Below are positions 27,725 to 36,513 of a stretch of 64,000 nt of DNA, in pieces. The notes under the pieces were generated by a model. It did not search any database, had not been told where the DNA came from, and saw only the letters and a program-made list of their open reading frames with translations. The translations under genes were made by a program, and so were the position numbers. The stretch is from Paenibacillus sp. Root52 (GTDB lineage: Bacteria; Bacillota; Bacilli; Paenibacillales; Paenibacillaceae): positions 435,086 through 499,085 of the forward strand of contig NZ_LMFO01000012.1 of the NCBI RefSeq assembly GCF_001426865.1. Reading direction: 5' to 3'. The stretch's first letter is position 1. Each line of letters begins with the position of its first letter.

Positions 27725-28807
27725 ATGCGTTTAATAAACAGTAATAAAGATGGGCAGAATCATGCATCGAAGCATACAGGGATGAACCGGATGAAGTGGG
27801 TATGGAGCTGCTTCCTCATTGTTAGCTTAATTCTCCTAACGGCTTGTGGCCAGAGTACATCGAATAATGCCAAGATTGTGGAAGATAAAGTGAATGTTGT
27901 CACGACCTTTTATCCTGTATATGCATTTACAGCGGCTATTGGCGGAGAAGATGCGAATGTAATTAATTTGCTACCTACGGGTGTTGAACCCCATGAATGG
28001 ACGCCTAAGAGCCAGGATATTGTTAATACATCCAAAGCTCAATTGTTCCTTTATAATGGTGCAGGCCTTGAGGGTTGGGTTCCTAATTTCCTCAAATCAC
28101 TGAACAGTGATACACAAGTGAAATCTGTTGCTGTCAGTGAAGGCGTTGCGCTGTTAACAGCTGAAGGTGATGACGGACACGGACATGGTGCAGAGCATGA
28201 TGAAGAGCACGCAGACGAACATACAGATGAGCACGAGGGTGAACATTCTGATGAAGAAGCGGCCACTGAAGAAGTTGCGGACCATCATGTTGATCCACAC
28301 ACATGGGTAAGTCCTAAATCGGCTATGATTATGGCAGAGAATATTAAAAATAGTCTCGTTGAAGCAGATCCTGCCCACCAAGCAGGGTATGAAGAGCGTT
28401 ATGAAGAACTTCATTCTAAACTTGTAGCACTTGATCAACGCTTTACGGAACAGTTATCTCAAGTCCCTAATAAAGAAATTGTCGTATCTCATCAGGCGTT
28501 TGGGTACTTAGCGCGCGATTATGGATTGACTCAACATGCTATTATGGGACTATCTCCTGATGCTGAACCGACTGGTCAGGACATCGTTAACCTGGCGAAG
28601 CTCGTTAAGGATGAAGGCATTAAGTATATTTTCTTTGAAGAGCTTGTATCTGATAAACTTGCCAAAACACTCGCGAGTGAAGCAGGCGTAGAGACGATGG
28701 TATTGAATCCAGTTGAAGGATTGACCAAAGAACAGGTGGATAATGGTGACGATTATTTCACTTTGATGGAAAAAAATTTGCAAAATCTATTGATCGCATT
28801 AAAATAA
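27725..28807 (+). CDS. znuA: Zinc ABC transporter substrate-binding lipoprotein
   Basis: A 360-residue cluster A-I (ZnuA/AdcA) metal-binding lipoprotein. The signal peptide ends in the lipobox LTAC (about residue 43). The metal ligands are expected at His in GVEPHEWTPK, His in DHHVDPHTWVSP, His in VSHQAFGYLA and an Asp/Glu near the C-terminus. Between the first two lies a His/Asp/Glu-rich loop (GHGHGAEHDEEHADEHTDEH) typical of zinc importers. The frame extends to TTG at 27650, but that codon is the -35 box, so it cannot be the start. ATG at 27725 has GGAGTG nine bases upstream; ATG at 27782 is the alternative and would give a shorter n-region. Confidence 0.9.
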   Translation: MRLINSNKDGQNHASKHTGMNRMKWVWSCFLIVSLILLTACGQSTSNNAKIVEDKVNVVTTFYPVYAFTAAIGGEDANVINLLPTGVEPHEWTPKSQDIVNTSKAQLFLYNGAGLEGWVPNFLKSLNSDTQVKSVAVSEGVALLTAEGDDGHGHGAEHDEEHADEHTDEHEGEHSDEEAATEEVADHHVDPHTWVSPKSAMIMAENIKNSLVEADPAHQAGYEERYEELHSKLVALDQRFTEQLSQVPNKEIVVSHQAFGYLARDYGLTQHAIMGLSPDAEPTGQDIVNLAKLVKDEGIKYIFFEELVSDKLAKTLASEAGVETMVLNPVEGLTKEQVDNGDDYFTLMEKNLQNLLIALK

Positions 28808-28864
28808 GGTAGACTGAAGGATTTTAACTTAGAATCCTCATATATAATGAAGGGCGGCTTTGCA

Positions 28865-29623
28865 ATGCAGCAAATCATGCCACTATGTCATGATCCAATC
28901 ATCGAGATCGAGAAGCTTTCGTTCTCCTACGGAGATCAGAAAGTGATCAATGATCTTAACTTTATGGTTAAAGAACGGGATTTTGTTGGTATAATCGGTT
29001 CGAATGGAGCGGGGAAAACAACATTATTGCGGATGCTGGTAGGACTATTACCTCCCGCGCAGGGTGATATTAAGTTGTTCGGACAATCCATCCGCCGGTT
29101 TAAGGATTGGGAGCGAATCGGTTACGTGCCGCAAAAAAATGCCTTTAATCCACTTTTTCCAGCAACAGTGCGTGAAGTGGTCATGTCTGGCTTGTACAAT
29201 AACAAAAATATGTTTCGGAGAATGTCGCGTAAAGCGCAGCAACAATGTACAGATGCCTTACAGGTGATGCGCATTGAGGATCTGGCGAACAAGCGGATTG
29301 GACAATTATCCGGAGGACAGCAACAGCGTGTGTTTCTCGCAAGAGCACTGATCAATCATCCAGATTTGCTTATTCTGGATGAACCAACGGTTGGAATCGA
29401 TGCGGAATCGCAGGACAGCTTCTTCGAATTAATTACCCATATGCATGAACACCATCGGATGACGTTTTTGATGGTATCCCATGATATGGATCGGATGGAG
29501 AACTATCTGGGTTCGCAGGCGGCTGTAACGAACGGTAAAATTCATTTTCATGTTCGCCATTCCCATGAGATTGAAGACTGTGCGGAAACGAATCTACAGC
29601 ATACTACTTCCTTGGTAAAATAG
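28865..29623 (+). CDS. znuC: Zinc ABC transporter ATP-binding protein
   Basis: A 252-residue ABC ATPase that powers zinc import with ZnuB. Walker A is GSNGAGKTTLL, the Q-loop is YVPQK, the signature is LSGGQQQRVFLARAL, Walker B is LLILDEPTVG and the switch His is in MVSHDMD. The frame opens at 28847, but ATG at 28865 has GGGCGG seven bases upstream. It lies 57 bases after znuA and about 57 before znuB, in the same operon. The C-terminal tail is His-rich (HFHVRHSHE), which may reflect zinc handling. Confidence 0.92.
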   Translation: MQQIMPLCHDPIIEIEKLSFSYGDQKVINDLNFMVKERDFVGIIGSNGAGKTTLLRMLVGLLPPAQGDIKLFGQSIRRFKDWERIGYVPQKNAFNPLFPATVREVVMSGLYNNKNMFRRMSRKAQQQCTDALQVMRIEDLANKRIGQLSGGQQQRVFLARALINHPDLLILDEPTVGIDAESQDSFFELITHMHEHHRMTFLMVSHDMDRMENYLGSQAAVTNGKIHFHVRHSHEIEDCAETNLQHTTSLVK

Positions 29624-29680
29624 ATGCAGTGTTGCGTACGGTAGGATTAGAGCAAGGCCGAAGAAGGAGTCGTGTATGTT

Positions 29681-30484
29681 TTGGAAATATTAATGAGTGA
29701 TTTTTTTCAGCGGGCACTAGCCGGTGGTTTGTTAATTGGCATCACTGCTCCGCTGATCGGGTTATTTCTGGTATTACGACGTTTGTCGATGATTGGGGAC
29801 ACGCTCTCTCATGTGACGATTGCCGGGGTTGCACTTGGATTCCTAATTGAGGTATATCCGATTGGCGTAGGACTTGTATTTGCAGTACTGGCTTCGTTTG
29901 CGATTGAGAAGCTGCGTAAGGCATACAAGAGTTACGCAGAACTATCTATTGCGATTATTATGTCCGGAGGCGTTGCACTGGCGTCACTGTTCTTCACGTT
30001 AGGCAAAGGGTACAACACAGATGTTATGAGTTATTTATTCGGAAGTATTTATACTCTGGATGCTACGGATTTGAAACTAGTAGGGGTGGTCACTCTAATT
30101 GTGGTCATCGTTGTAGCTCTGTTACATAAGGAATTTTTCCTGCTTAGTTTTGAAGAGGATGCTGCGGCAGTTACGGGCTTACCCGTCCGATTGTTAAACA
30201 TGTTGATTACAATAATGACTGCGCTCGTTATCAGTACAGCTATTAAAATCGTAGGTGCGCTGCTTGTATCAGCACTATTAACGATTCCGGTGGCTGTCAG
30301 CCTTCTGATGGCGCGGAGCTTCAAGTCAGCTATTATTTTGTCCGTAGTTATTGGTGAAATTGCCGTTGTTATTGGACTGGTTGTAGCCGGAATTTGGAAT
30401 CTCGCACCAGGAGCAACCATTGTATTGCTGCTCATCATGATGCTTATTCTGACGATGATTGGAAAAAAAGGGTTCCGTGCCTAA
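29681..30484 (+). CDS. znuB: Zinc ABC transporter permease
   Basis: About 267 residues with roughly eight hydrophobic segments, of the ABC-3 (ZnuB/AdcB/TroC) permease family. Family landmarks are LIGLFLVLRRLSMIGDTLSHVTIAGVALG near the N-terminus and VSALLTIPVAVSLLMARSFK in the second half. The start is uncertain: GTG at 29672 lies only 2 bases from AAGGAG, TTG at 29681 is 11 bases away and ATG at 29693 is 23 away; I chose the TTG. It completes the znuA-znuC-znuB importer. ccdA follows 49 bases later without a clear terminator. Confidence 0.9.
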   Translation: MEILMSDFFQRALAGGLLIGITAPLIGLFLVLRRLSMIGDTLSHVTIAGVALGFLIEVYPIGVGLVFAVLASFAIEKLRKAYKSYAELSIAIIMSGGVALASLFFTLGKGYNTDVMSYLFGSIYTLDATDLKLVGVVTLIVVIVVALLHKEFFLLSFEEDAAAVTGLPVRLLNMLITIMTALVISTAIKIVGALLVSALLTIPVAVSLLMARSFKSAIILSVVIGEIAVVIGLVVAGIWNLAPGATIVLLLIMMLILTMIGKKGFRA

Positions 30485-30533
30485 CGACTGAACGAGTAAG
30501 CAAGCGAGCCCGGAGAAGGGAGACATCCGCATC

Positions 30534-31247
30534 ATGCCTGATGTTAATGTATGGGTGGCTTTTGTTGCAGGAGTAGCTTCGTTTATATCACCATGCTGTC
30601 TTCCATTGTATCCGTCATACTTGTCTTATATTACAGGCATGACGGTGCAACGCTTGAAGGATGATCGTAATTTGCGAGAAGTTCGTTTTAAGACGTTGAC
30701 TCATACGCTGGCATTTATTTTAGGCTTCTCAGCTGTTTTTTATACACTTGGGCTGGGAGCCGGACTATTTGGTCAGTTTTTCAATGATCATCGGGAATTG
30801 ATCCGTCAATTGTCCGCTATTTTAATTATATTGATGGGGTTGTTTTTGCTCGGGGTATTCAAACCGCAATTTCTTATGAAAGAGCGTAAAATGGATATGA
30901 AATGGAAACCAGCTGGGTACCTTGGCTCTTTTATTTTCGGTATAGGTTTCTCCGCTGGTTGGTCGCCGTGTATCGGACCGATTCTGGCTACGATTATTGC
31001 TATGGCAGCTAGCGAACCAACGACGTGGTTTGCATTGATTACAGGCTATACAGTCGGTTTTGCTTTGCCGTTCTTTGTATTAGCCTTCTTCATCGGTTCA
31101 ACACGCTGGATCTTGCGTTATTCGAATGTTTTGATGAAGATTGGCGGAACTTTGATGGTCTTTATGGGTATTTTGCTATACACAGGTCAGATGACCAAAA
31201 TAACGATTTGGTTGCAGAGTATCACACCAGATTGGATGATCATCTGA
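30534..31247 (+). CDS. ccdA: Cytochrome c biogenesis / thiol electron transfer protein CcdA
   Basis: A 237-residue membrane protein with six predicted transmembrane helices. It passes reducing power from cytoplasmic thioredoxin to extracytoplasmic thiol proteins for cytochrome c maturation and, in sporulating relatives, spore cortex formation. The two redox cysteines lie in ISPCCLPLYPSYLSY (TM1) and GWSPCIGPIL (TM4), each followed by the family prolines. AAGGGAG precedes ATG. It follows znuB by 49 bases and may be read from the zinc promoter; that would be a lineage-specific link. A terminator follows at 31304. Confidence 0.92.
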   Translation: MPDVNVWVAFVAGVASFISPCCLPLYPSYLSYITGMTVQRLKDDRNLREVRFKTLTHTLAFILGFSAVFYTLGLGAGLFGQFFNDHRELIRQLSAILIILMGLFLLGVFKPQFLMKERKMDMKWKPAGYLGSFIFGIGFSAGWSPCIGPILATIIAMAASEPTTWFALITGYTVGFALPFFVLAFFIGSTRWILRYSNVLMKIGGTLMVFMGILLYTGQMTKITIWLQSITPDWMII

Positions 31248-31303
31248 CGAATGGCTTAATGTGTGAACCCGTAAGTTTTTAAAGGGATATGAATAAAAAG
31301 GTA

Positions 31304-31360
31304 TAAAAAAGCAGGCTACATGTGAGCCCAGATTATTCTGGATCATTGTAACCTGCTTTT
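31304..31360. terminator. Bidirectional terminator between ccdA and splB
   Basis: AAAAAGCAGG and CCTGCTTTTT, extended by TACA/TGTA, flank a loop containing a smaller CCAGA/TCTGG hairpin. A and T runs suit both strands. Confidence 0.82.
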
Positions 31361-31420
31361 TGTTTGTAGGAATCCATATAGAAGTCCGTATCCATATCAT
31401 ACCCTGGATCGTTTGAAATT

Positions 31421-32491
31421 TTAGGTGAAGTAATCAATGTTGGCTAAAGGAAAATGCTCAAAAATCCGTTCTGTAATGAATTCACGCAGAGCGTCTTGTT
31501 GGTCGTCTTTATACACATACTTATACTGTCCCCAGCGTCCCCACTTCATCTTGCGTTTTTCCATATCCATCTCAAGCTTCGTTTTGGGGTAACGCTTCTC
31601 AATGGTCGCTTTCGCTGTTTTGGTAAAACGGTGCTGGATCATCTCAAACGTGAGATCCTTGGTTGCTTCTTCAGGTAATGTATCTGCAAGCTTTTGCAGC
31701 AAGTCCGAATAGCCTTCTTCCCATCCGTCATACCACATGATTGGGGCAATAATGAAACCTAAGGGATAACCGGCATGAGCAATCTTACCGGCAGCTTCGA
31801 TCCGTTCTTCAAAGCGGGACGTTGCTGGTTCAAAGTTTTTGATGACATAATCGGAATTAACGCTGAAACGGATTCGGGTGTGACCGTTATGTTTCAGGTT
31901 TAACAATGGATCAACGTGATGATATTTGGTTACAAATCGCAATCTCCCGTACTCTTCATCAGCCATAAATCGAATTAGATCACTTAAATTTTCTGTGATG
32001 TGTTCCAGTCCAACCGGATCTGACGTACAGGCTGCCTCGAATCGTGTGATTTCAGGAGCGCGTTCCTCGATATAACCTTTGGCAGCTTCAATAATCTCTT
32101 CCGTATTCACATACACACGCACATAAGGTTTGGCACCCAATGTGGTTTGTAGATAACAATAATGGCAATGACCCATGCAACCTGTGGAAATTGGAATAGC
32201 GTACTCTGCCGAAGGCTTGGATTGATCAAACTTAAGCGTTTTTCGAACACCTACCACCAGTGTACGCTTAGCCATCCGATACTTTTCTTGCTCCGTCTCA
32301 CCAGGGAGGTTCGTGATGCGATTATGGGATGTCGTCATCTGGTATGGGATATCTCTAGAGGTCACCCATTCCATGATTCGTTTTCCTTTATCATAATCCA
32401 GCGCACCAGGTTCAAAATACACTAAATCGGGAATAAAGGGTTTAGTACCCTTTGCTTTGCGAACTGGGGGCTGCGCTACACTTGTACTCAC
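31421..32491 (-). CDS. splB: Spore photoproduct lyase (radical SAM)
   Basis: A 356-residue radical SAM enzyme that reverses the thymine dimer 'spore photoproduct' formed in UV-irradiated spore DNA. The cluster motif STGCMGHCHYCYLQT gives CxxxCxxC near residues 105-112. The spacing and the YVRVYVNTEEI and CTSDPVGLEH segments match SplB. GTG at 32491 has AAAGGAG seven bases upstream. It is divergent from mntR and convergent with ccdA. A sigma-G promoter would be expected, but I could not find a convincing one on the minus strand upstream. Confidence 0.94.
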   Translation of the reverse strand: MSTSVAQPPVRKAKGTKPFIPDLVYFEPGALDYDKGKRIMEWVTSRDIPYQMTTSHNRITNLPGETEQEKYRMAKRTLVVGVRKTLKFDQSKPSAEYAIPISTGCMGHCHYCYLQTTLGAKPYVRVYVNTEEIIEAAKGYIEERAPEITRFEAACTSDPVGLEHITENLSDLIRFMADEEYGRLRFVTKYHHVDPLLNLKHNGHTRIRFSVNSDYVIKNFEPATSRFEERIEAAGKIAHAGYPLGFIIAPIMWYDGWEEGYSDLLQKLADTLPEEATKDLTFEMIQHRFTKTAKATIEKRYPKTKLEMDMEKRKMKWGRWGQYKYVYKDDQQDALREFITERIFEHFPLANIDYFT

Positions 32492-32715
32492 ATCAACACT
32501 CCTTTCGATACGAAACTGTACTTAGTTTGTCTCAAGAAGGGTGATGTCAACCTTGCCAATACTTGCGTGCGGATGGTGTTTTTTAGACATTCAAAATCGC
32601 AATACAGGCTCATGCAGTTCCAGAGGACTTGCCAATGCGCATTGATAACATGTATCATTATAAGATAGGGATCAGGCAGGAACAGCTGCCGATCAGAGAG
32701 AAGAGAGGGAAGCAG

Positions 32716-33144
32716 ATGCCAACGCCCAGTATGGAAGATTATTTGGAGCGTATATACAAATTAATTGATGAAAAGGGCTATGCTCGTGTGTCTGATATAG
32801 CTGAAGGATTGGAAGTGCATCCTTCATCGGTGACGAAAATGATCCAGAAGCTGGACAAAGACGAGTACTTGATCTATGAGAAGTACCGCGGCTTGGTACT
32901 CACTCCAAAAGGTAAAAAGATGGGGAAACGGTTGATGGAGCGCCATCATCTGCTTGAGCAATTTTTGACAACGATTGGTGTCCAAGAGGAGAATATCTAT
33001 AAGGACGTAGAAGGAATTGAACACCACTTAAGCTGGGATTCAATTACGTGTATCGAGTCTTTAGTCGAGTATTTCCGTCAAGATGAAAGTCGATTGCGTG
33101 ACCTCAAAAACCTGCAGGATGTTATGAGTAATACAGAATCATAA
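32716..33144 (+). CDS. mntR: Manganese-dependent regulator MntR (DtxR family)
   Basis: A 142-residue repressor, exactly the length of B. subtilis MntR. The N-terminal winged helix includes [26 protein letters not shown]. The metal ligands are conserved by position: Asp8 and Glu11 in [14 protein letters not shown], His near 77 in [10 protein letters not shown], and the Glu/Glu/His set in [11 protein letters not shown]. With Mn(II) bound it represses manganese importers. The frame extends to 32629, but ATG at 32716 has GAGGGA upstream and gives the standard length. In B. subtilis mntR also precedes yqhO-yqhT; here a GH10-like gene is interposed. Confidence 0.94.
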   Translation: MPTPSMEDYLERIYKLIDEKGYARVSDIAEGLEVHPSSVTKMIQKLDKDEYLIYEKYRGLVLTPKGKKMGKRLMERHHLLEQFLTTIGVQEENIYKDVEGIEHHLSWDSITCIESLVEYFRQDESRLRDLKNLQDVMSNTES

Positions 33145-33217
33145 TAGATATTCATAACATCGAAATAGGATTGTAAGTAATGAAATGATGCAAAATGAAT
33201 GCTTTTAAAAGCCTTCT

Positions 33218-33274
33218 AAAAACCAGCCAATGATGCTTATCGTCATGTGATAAAGCGCGCAAGCTGGTTTTTTT
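33218..33274 (+). terminator. Intrinsic terminator after mntR
   Basis: AAACCAGC and GCTGGTTT enclose a nested GCTTATC/GATAAAGC hairpin and are followed by a long T-run. Confidence 0.8.
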
Positions 33275-33379
33275 CTACCCAACATTTGGTGATTGATCGC
33301 AACTAAACCATCGGTAGGAGCGTCTATTAAACTAGCAGAATTTGCCGCGAGTTTAAAAAATGATGGAGGATTGCTATCG

Positions 33380-34987
33380 ATGAAGTTTCGTAAAGGATTG
33401 ATCCTGTTGCTTATTTTTGTGCTGGGTTTGCAGACAGCAGGAATGACGGCACAGGCAGCAGGACAGAAGGAAATCGTCATTAACTTGGACGGACAACGCT
33501 TAGACTCAGATGTAGCGCCTTACATTATCCCTAAGGTGAATGTAACCATGGTTCCTTTGCGTGTCATTAGTGAAGGGCTGGGGGCTTCTGTATTATGGTC
33601 TCAAGCGACACGTACCGTTACAATCAAAAAGGCTGATTCAGTCATCAGCATGACCAGTGGTCGTCAGCAGGCTACCGTGGATAACACAGTGGTTGGTTTG
33701 GATGCTTCAGTAGAACTGAAGCAAGGCCGCGTCATGGTTCCTATTCGTTTTGTCAGTGAGAATCTCGGGATTCGTGTGAATTGGAATCAATCGGAGCAAG
33801 TTATCGATTTGACGACAGAAGATGGAACAACGACACCTACACCTACCCCAGCTGTCCCTGCTGAACCAGGCGGAACTGGACAGACGCCTGCTTCAGAAGA
33901 AATGCGTGGGGCTTGGATTGCAACAGTAAACGGTGATTGGCCGTCATCTGGGGCGAGAAACAACATTACGAAGCAAAAACAAGAGTATACTCAGCAGCTG
34001 GATGCATTAAAGGACATGGGAATCAATGCGGTATTCGTTCAGGTTCGGGCGAATGCTGATGCAATCTATCCATCAGGACTTGTGCCATGGAATACGGTTC
34101 TCACGGGAACTCAGGGTAAAGATCCAGGGTATGATCCACTGTCGTTCATGATCGAAGAAGCACATCAACGTGGAATGGAGTTCCATGCTTGGTTCAATCC
34201 GTTCCGTGCTACGAATTCAGCGAGTACCAGCGGATTGGCAGCAAATCATGTTTCGAAATTACATCCAGACTGGATTGTCAATGTATCAGGCAAGCTTTAT
34301 ATCAACCCAGGTATGCCGCAAGCTAGACAACATATTATTGATACAATCATGGAAGTGGTTAATCAGTATGATATTGATGGTGTGCATTTGGATGATTATT
34401 TCTATCCGTCTAACGCTACGTTTAATGATGATGCGGCATTCAAGACGTATAATACATTGAATACCAAGGATCGTGCAGAGTGGAGACGCGATAATATTAA
34501 TCAATTTGTGAAACAGCTTGGAGAGAGTGTACACCGTGTGAAGCCTAACGTTCAATACGGCATTAGTCCTTTTGGCGTGTGGCGTAATAAAGCGGATGAC
34601 CCGACAGGATCGGATACAAGAGCAGGAGTGCCGGCTTATGACAGCATGCATGCAGATGTTCGCACATGGATCAAGCAAGGGTGGATTGATTATGTCGCAC
34701 CTCAAGTGTACTGGAGTATGACACTGAGTGCTGCTCGTTATGATAAAGTTGTGGACTGGTGGGTTAACGAGGTAGCGAACACCAACGTTAAACTGTACAT
34801 TGGCCACGCCCCTTATAAGCTGGGGACATCCGAGATTGGCTGGAATACTTCACAAGAGATTATAGACCAGCTCATCTATAATGAAAAGTATGACATGATC
34901 AAGGGTGATATCTACTTCAGCTCACAGCATTTGACGAAGAATACATTGGGCTTGATTGCCAGACTCAAAGCATATTATGGACTATAG
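33380..34987 (+). CDS. Secreted GH10-like (DUF187/YngK-type) hydrolase with stalk domain
   Basis: A 535-residue exported protein. The signal peptide MKFRKGLILLLIFVLGLQTA ends near AQA. A copper-amine-oxidase-type stalk domain covers about residues 30-150 (VTMVPLRVISEGLGASVLW, VMVPIRFVSENLGIRVNW). A Thr/Pro linker follows, then a DUF187/GHL10 TIM barrel at about 175-535, beginning EEMRGAWIATVNGDWPSS and including VHLDDYFYP and VDYVAPQVYWSM. Relatives include YngK; a glycosidase acting on cell-wall glycans is suspected but not proven. ATG at 33380 has GGAGGA nine bases upstream; the longer frame to 33293 would bury the signal peptide. It sits between mntR and yqhO and is absent from that place in B. 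subtilis. Confidence 0.83.
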   Translation: MKFRKGLILLLIFVLGLQTAGMTAQAAGQKEIVINLDGQRLDSDVAPYIIPKVNVTMVPLRVISEGLGASVLWSQATRTVTIKKADSVISMTSGRQQATVDNTVVGLDASVELKQGRVMVPIRFVSENLGIRVNWNQSEQVIDLTTEDGTTTPTPTPAVPAEPGGTGQTPASEEMRGAWIATVNGDWPSSGARNNITKQKQEYTQQLDALKDMGINAVFVQVRANADAIYPSGLVPWNTVLTGTQGKDPGYDPLSFMIEEAHQRGMEFHAWFNPFRATNSASTSGLAANHVSKLHPDWIVNVSGKLYINPGMPQARQHIIDTIMEVVNQYDIDGVHLDDYFYPSNATFNDDAAFKTYNTLNTKDRAEWRRDNINQFVKQLGESVHRVKPNVQYGISPFGVWRNKADDPTGSDTRAGVPAYDSMHADVRTWIKQGWIDYVAPQVYWSMTLSAARYDKVVDWWVNEVANTNVKLYIGHAPYKLGTSEIGWNTSQEIIDQLIYNEKYDMIKGDIYFSSQHLTKNTLGLIARLKAYYGL

Positions 34988-35080
34988 AATGTTTTAGTGT
35001 GATATACGTAATATAACCAACCCCTGTTCACATACAGTTGCAGTAGAAACATGGCTGTCTGGAGAACGGGGGTATTTAGC

Positions 35081-36082
35081 ATGTTAATTAATGCGGTGTT
35101 TGAAGGTGGAGGCGTTAAAGGGATCTCACTTGCGGGTGCAGTGCAGGCAGCGCAGGATTACGATATGGTGTTTCACCGTGTGGCAGGTACATCCTCTGGT
35201 TCCATTGTGGCTGCTCTGATTGCGGCAGGATACCGAGCGGAAGAAATGAAGACCATTATCGAGAATATGCCATTTGCTTCATTGTTGCGTCGTTCTCCTA
35301 TATTTGATGTACGCTGGATCGGTCCTGCGGCAAGGTTGTTTCTGAAGAAGGGGCTATACTCTGGGGAAGCACTTGAAGAATGGATTCGAAATATGCTGAA
35401 GCAAAAAGGAATTCGAACCTTTGCGGATCTTCCAAAAGGCAAATTACTCATTACCGCATCGGATATTACGAACGGCACGATATTGGTTTTACCTGACGAC
35501 ATTGCGCGCTTTGGCATTGATCCTAGTAAGCTTGAGGTAGCCAAGGCTGTTCGCATGAGCTGTAGCATTCCTTACTTTTTTGATCCGGTTGTCATTCGAA
35601 GATCTCCGATCCTGTCTAAAGGCATGCGTTTTCCCGATCAGTTTGTGTATGTGGTGGATGGTGGTTTGCTCAGTAATTTTCCGTTGTGGTTGTTTGATGG
35701 GGAACGCTTAGAGCGAAGCGGTGAACCGATTCCGGTCGTTGGATTTAAAATGGTTGGCAAGACAGAAGGGAAGTCAGCACGAATTAGAGGGCCACTCAGC
35801 ATGCTTCAGGCGTTGGTGGAGACGATGCTTACCGCTCATGATGAGCGATATATCGAACAGATTAATCGTTTCCGTACGATCAAAATACCGACCATAGGAA
35901 TTAAACCCACACAGTTTCACCTTTCAGCCCAGGATAGCACAGCTTTATATTTATCCGGGTTAGCTGCTGGCACGGACTTTTTTAGTGGGTGGAATACAAA
36001 ATGGTATGACGAACAATTGAATAAGCAGCGCAAAGAACTTCGGAAAAAACAAACCGAATCACTACCCCTGACACCTGTATAA
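35081..36082 (+). CDS. yqhO: Patatin-like phospholipase (YqhO type)
   Basis: A 333-residue patatin-family lipid acyl hydrolase. The oxyanion glycine loop is FEGGGVKGISLAGAV at the N-terminus, the nucleophile Ser lies in GTSSGS (G-x-S-x-G) near residue 42, and the catalytic Asp is in VDGGLLSNFP near residue 205. No signal peptide is seen, so it is probably cytosolic or membrane-associated. ATG at 35081 has GGGGG nine bases upstream; ATG at 35051 has none. The name follows position: in B. subtilis yqhO lies between mntR and yqhP, as here apart from the inserted GH10-like gene. Confidence 0.85.
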   Translation: MLINAVFEGGGVKGISLAGAVQAAQDYDMVFHRVAGTSSGSIVAALIAAGYRAEEMKTIIENMPFASLLRRSPIFDVRWIGPAARLFLKKGLYSGEALEEWIRNMLKQKGIRTFADLPKGKLLITASDITNGTILVLPDDIARFGIDPSKLEVAKAVRMSCSIPYFFDPVVIRRSPILSKGMRFPDQFVYVVDGGLLSNFPLWLFDGERLERSGEPIPVVGFKMVGKTEGKSARIRGPLSMLQALVETMLTAHDERYIEQINRFRTIKIPTIGIKPTQFHLSAQDSTALYLSGLAAGTDFFSGWNTKWYDEQLNKQRKELRKKQTESLPLTPV

Positions 36083-36112
36083 GAAGATGCAACTGTTCAG
36101 ATGCACTACCCA

Positions 36113-36153
36113 AAAAAACAGCAATTCTCATGATAGAGAGTTGCTGTTTTTGG
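36113..36153. terminator. Bidirectional terminator between yqhO and yqhP
   Basis: AAAACAGCAATTCTC pairs with GAGAGTTGCTGTTTT (one mismatch), with A and T runs on either side of a short loop. Confidence 0.85.
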
Positions 36154-36172
36154 TGATTCCCTTTATTCAAAG

Positions 36173-36508
36173 TTAGTGAAATTTAGGAATATCTTCATCA
36201 CTTTTACCCTTTTGACCTTGAATGACTTGGAACGGATAATCTTTGCGTTTCTTGGATGATCCGCTAGTACTCTTTTTGGTGCTGCCTTGTTGTGCATTAA
36301 CTTTGGCCATCGTTCGTGCCGATGGTTTAACCTTAGGCGTTGATTTACGTCTCCAGCGCTGGGGAGGATACTTATACAGCAGGAATATTCCGCCTAACAC
36401 AATCAGAGGTATGACAATTCGGGAGATTCCACCGCTGCTTAAAAAACCTAATGCTCCAACAGCAGCAAGTGTGATGAACGTCCAAAATAAGATCGCCTGC
36501 TTATTCAT
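36173..36508 (-). CDS. yqhP: Small membrane protein, probable YqhP
   Basis: A 111-residue protein with two N-terminal membrane segments (ILFWTFITLAAVGALGFL and IVIPLIVLGGIFLLY) and a basic, Ser/Lys-rich cytoplasmic tail (PPQRWRRKSTPKVK onwards). Its function is unknown. The name rests on position next to yqhQ, as in B. subtilis; I cannot verify sequence similarity. ATG at 36508 has AAAGGGTG six bases upstream. It begins 5 bases after the yqhQ stop on the same strand, so the two are one operon. Confidence 0.65.
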   Translation of the reverse strand: MNKQAILFWTFITLAAVGALGFLSSGGISRIVIPLIVLGGIFLLYKYPPQRWRRKSTPKVKPSARTMAKVNAQQGSTKKSTSGSSKKRKDYPFQVIQGQKGKSDEDIPKFH

Positions 36509-36513
36509 ATCAA

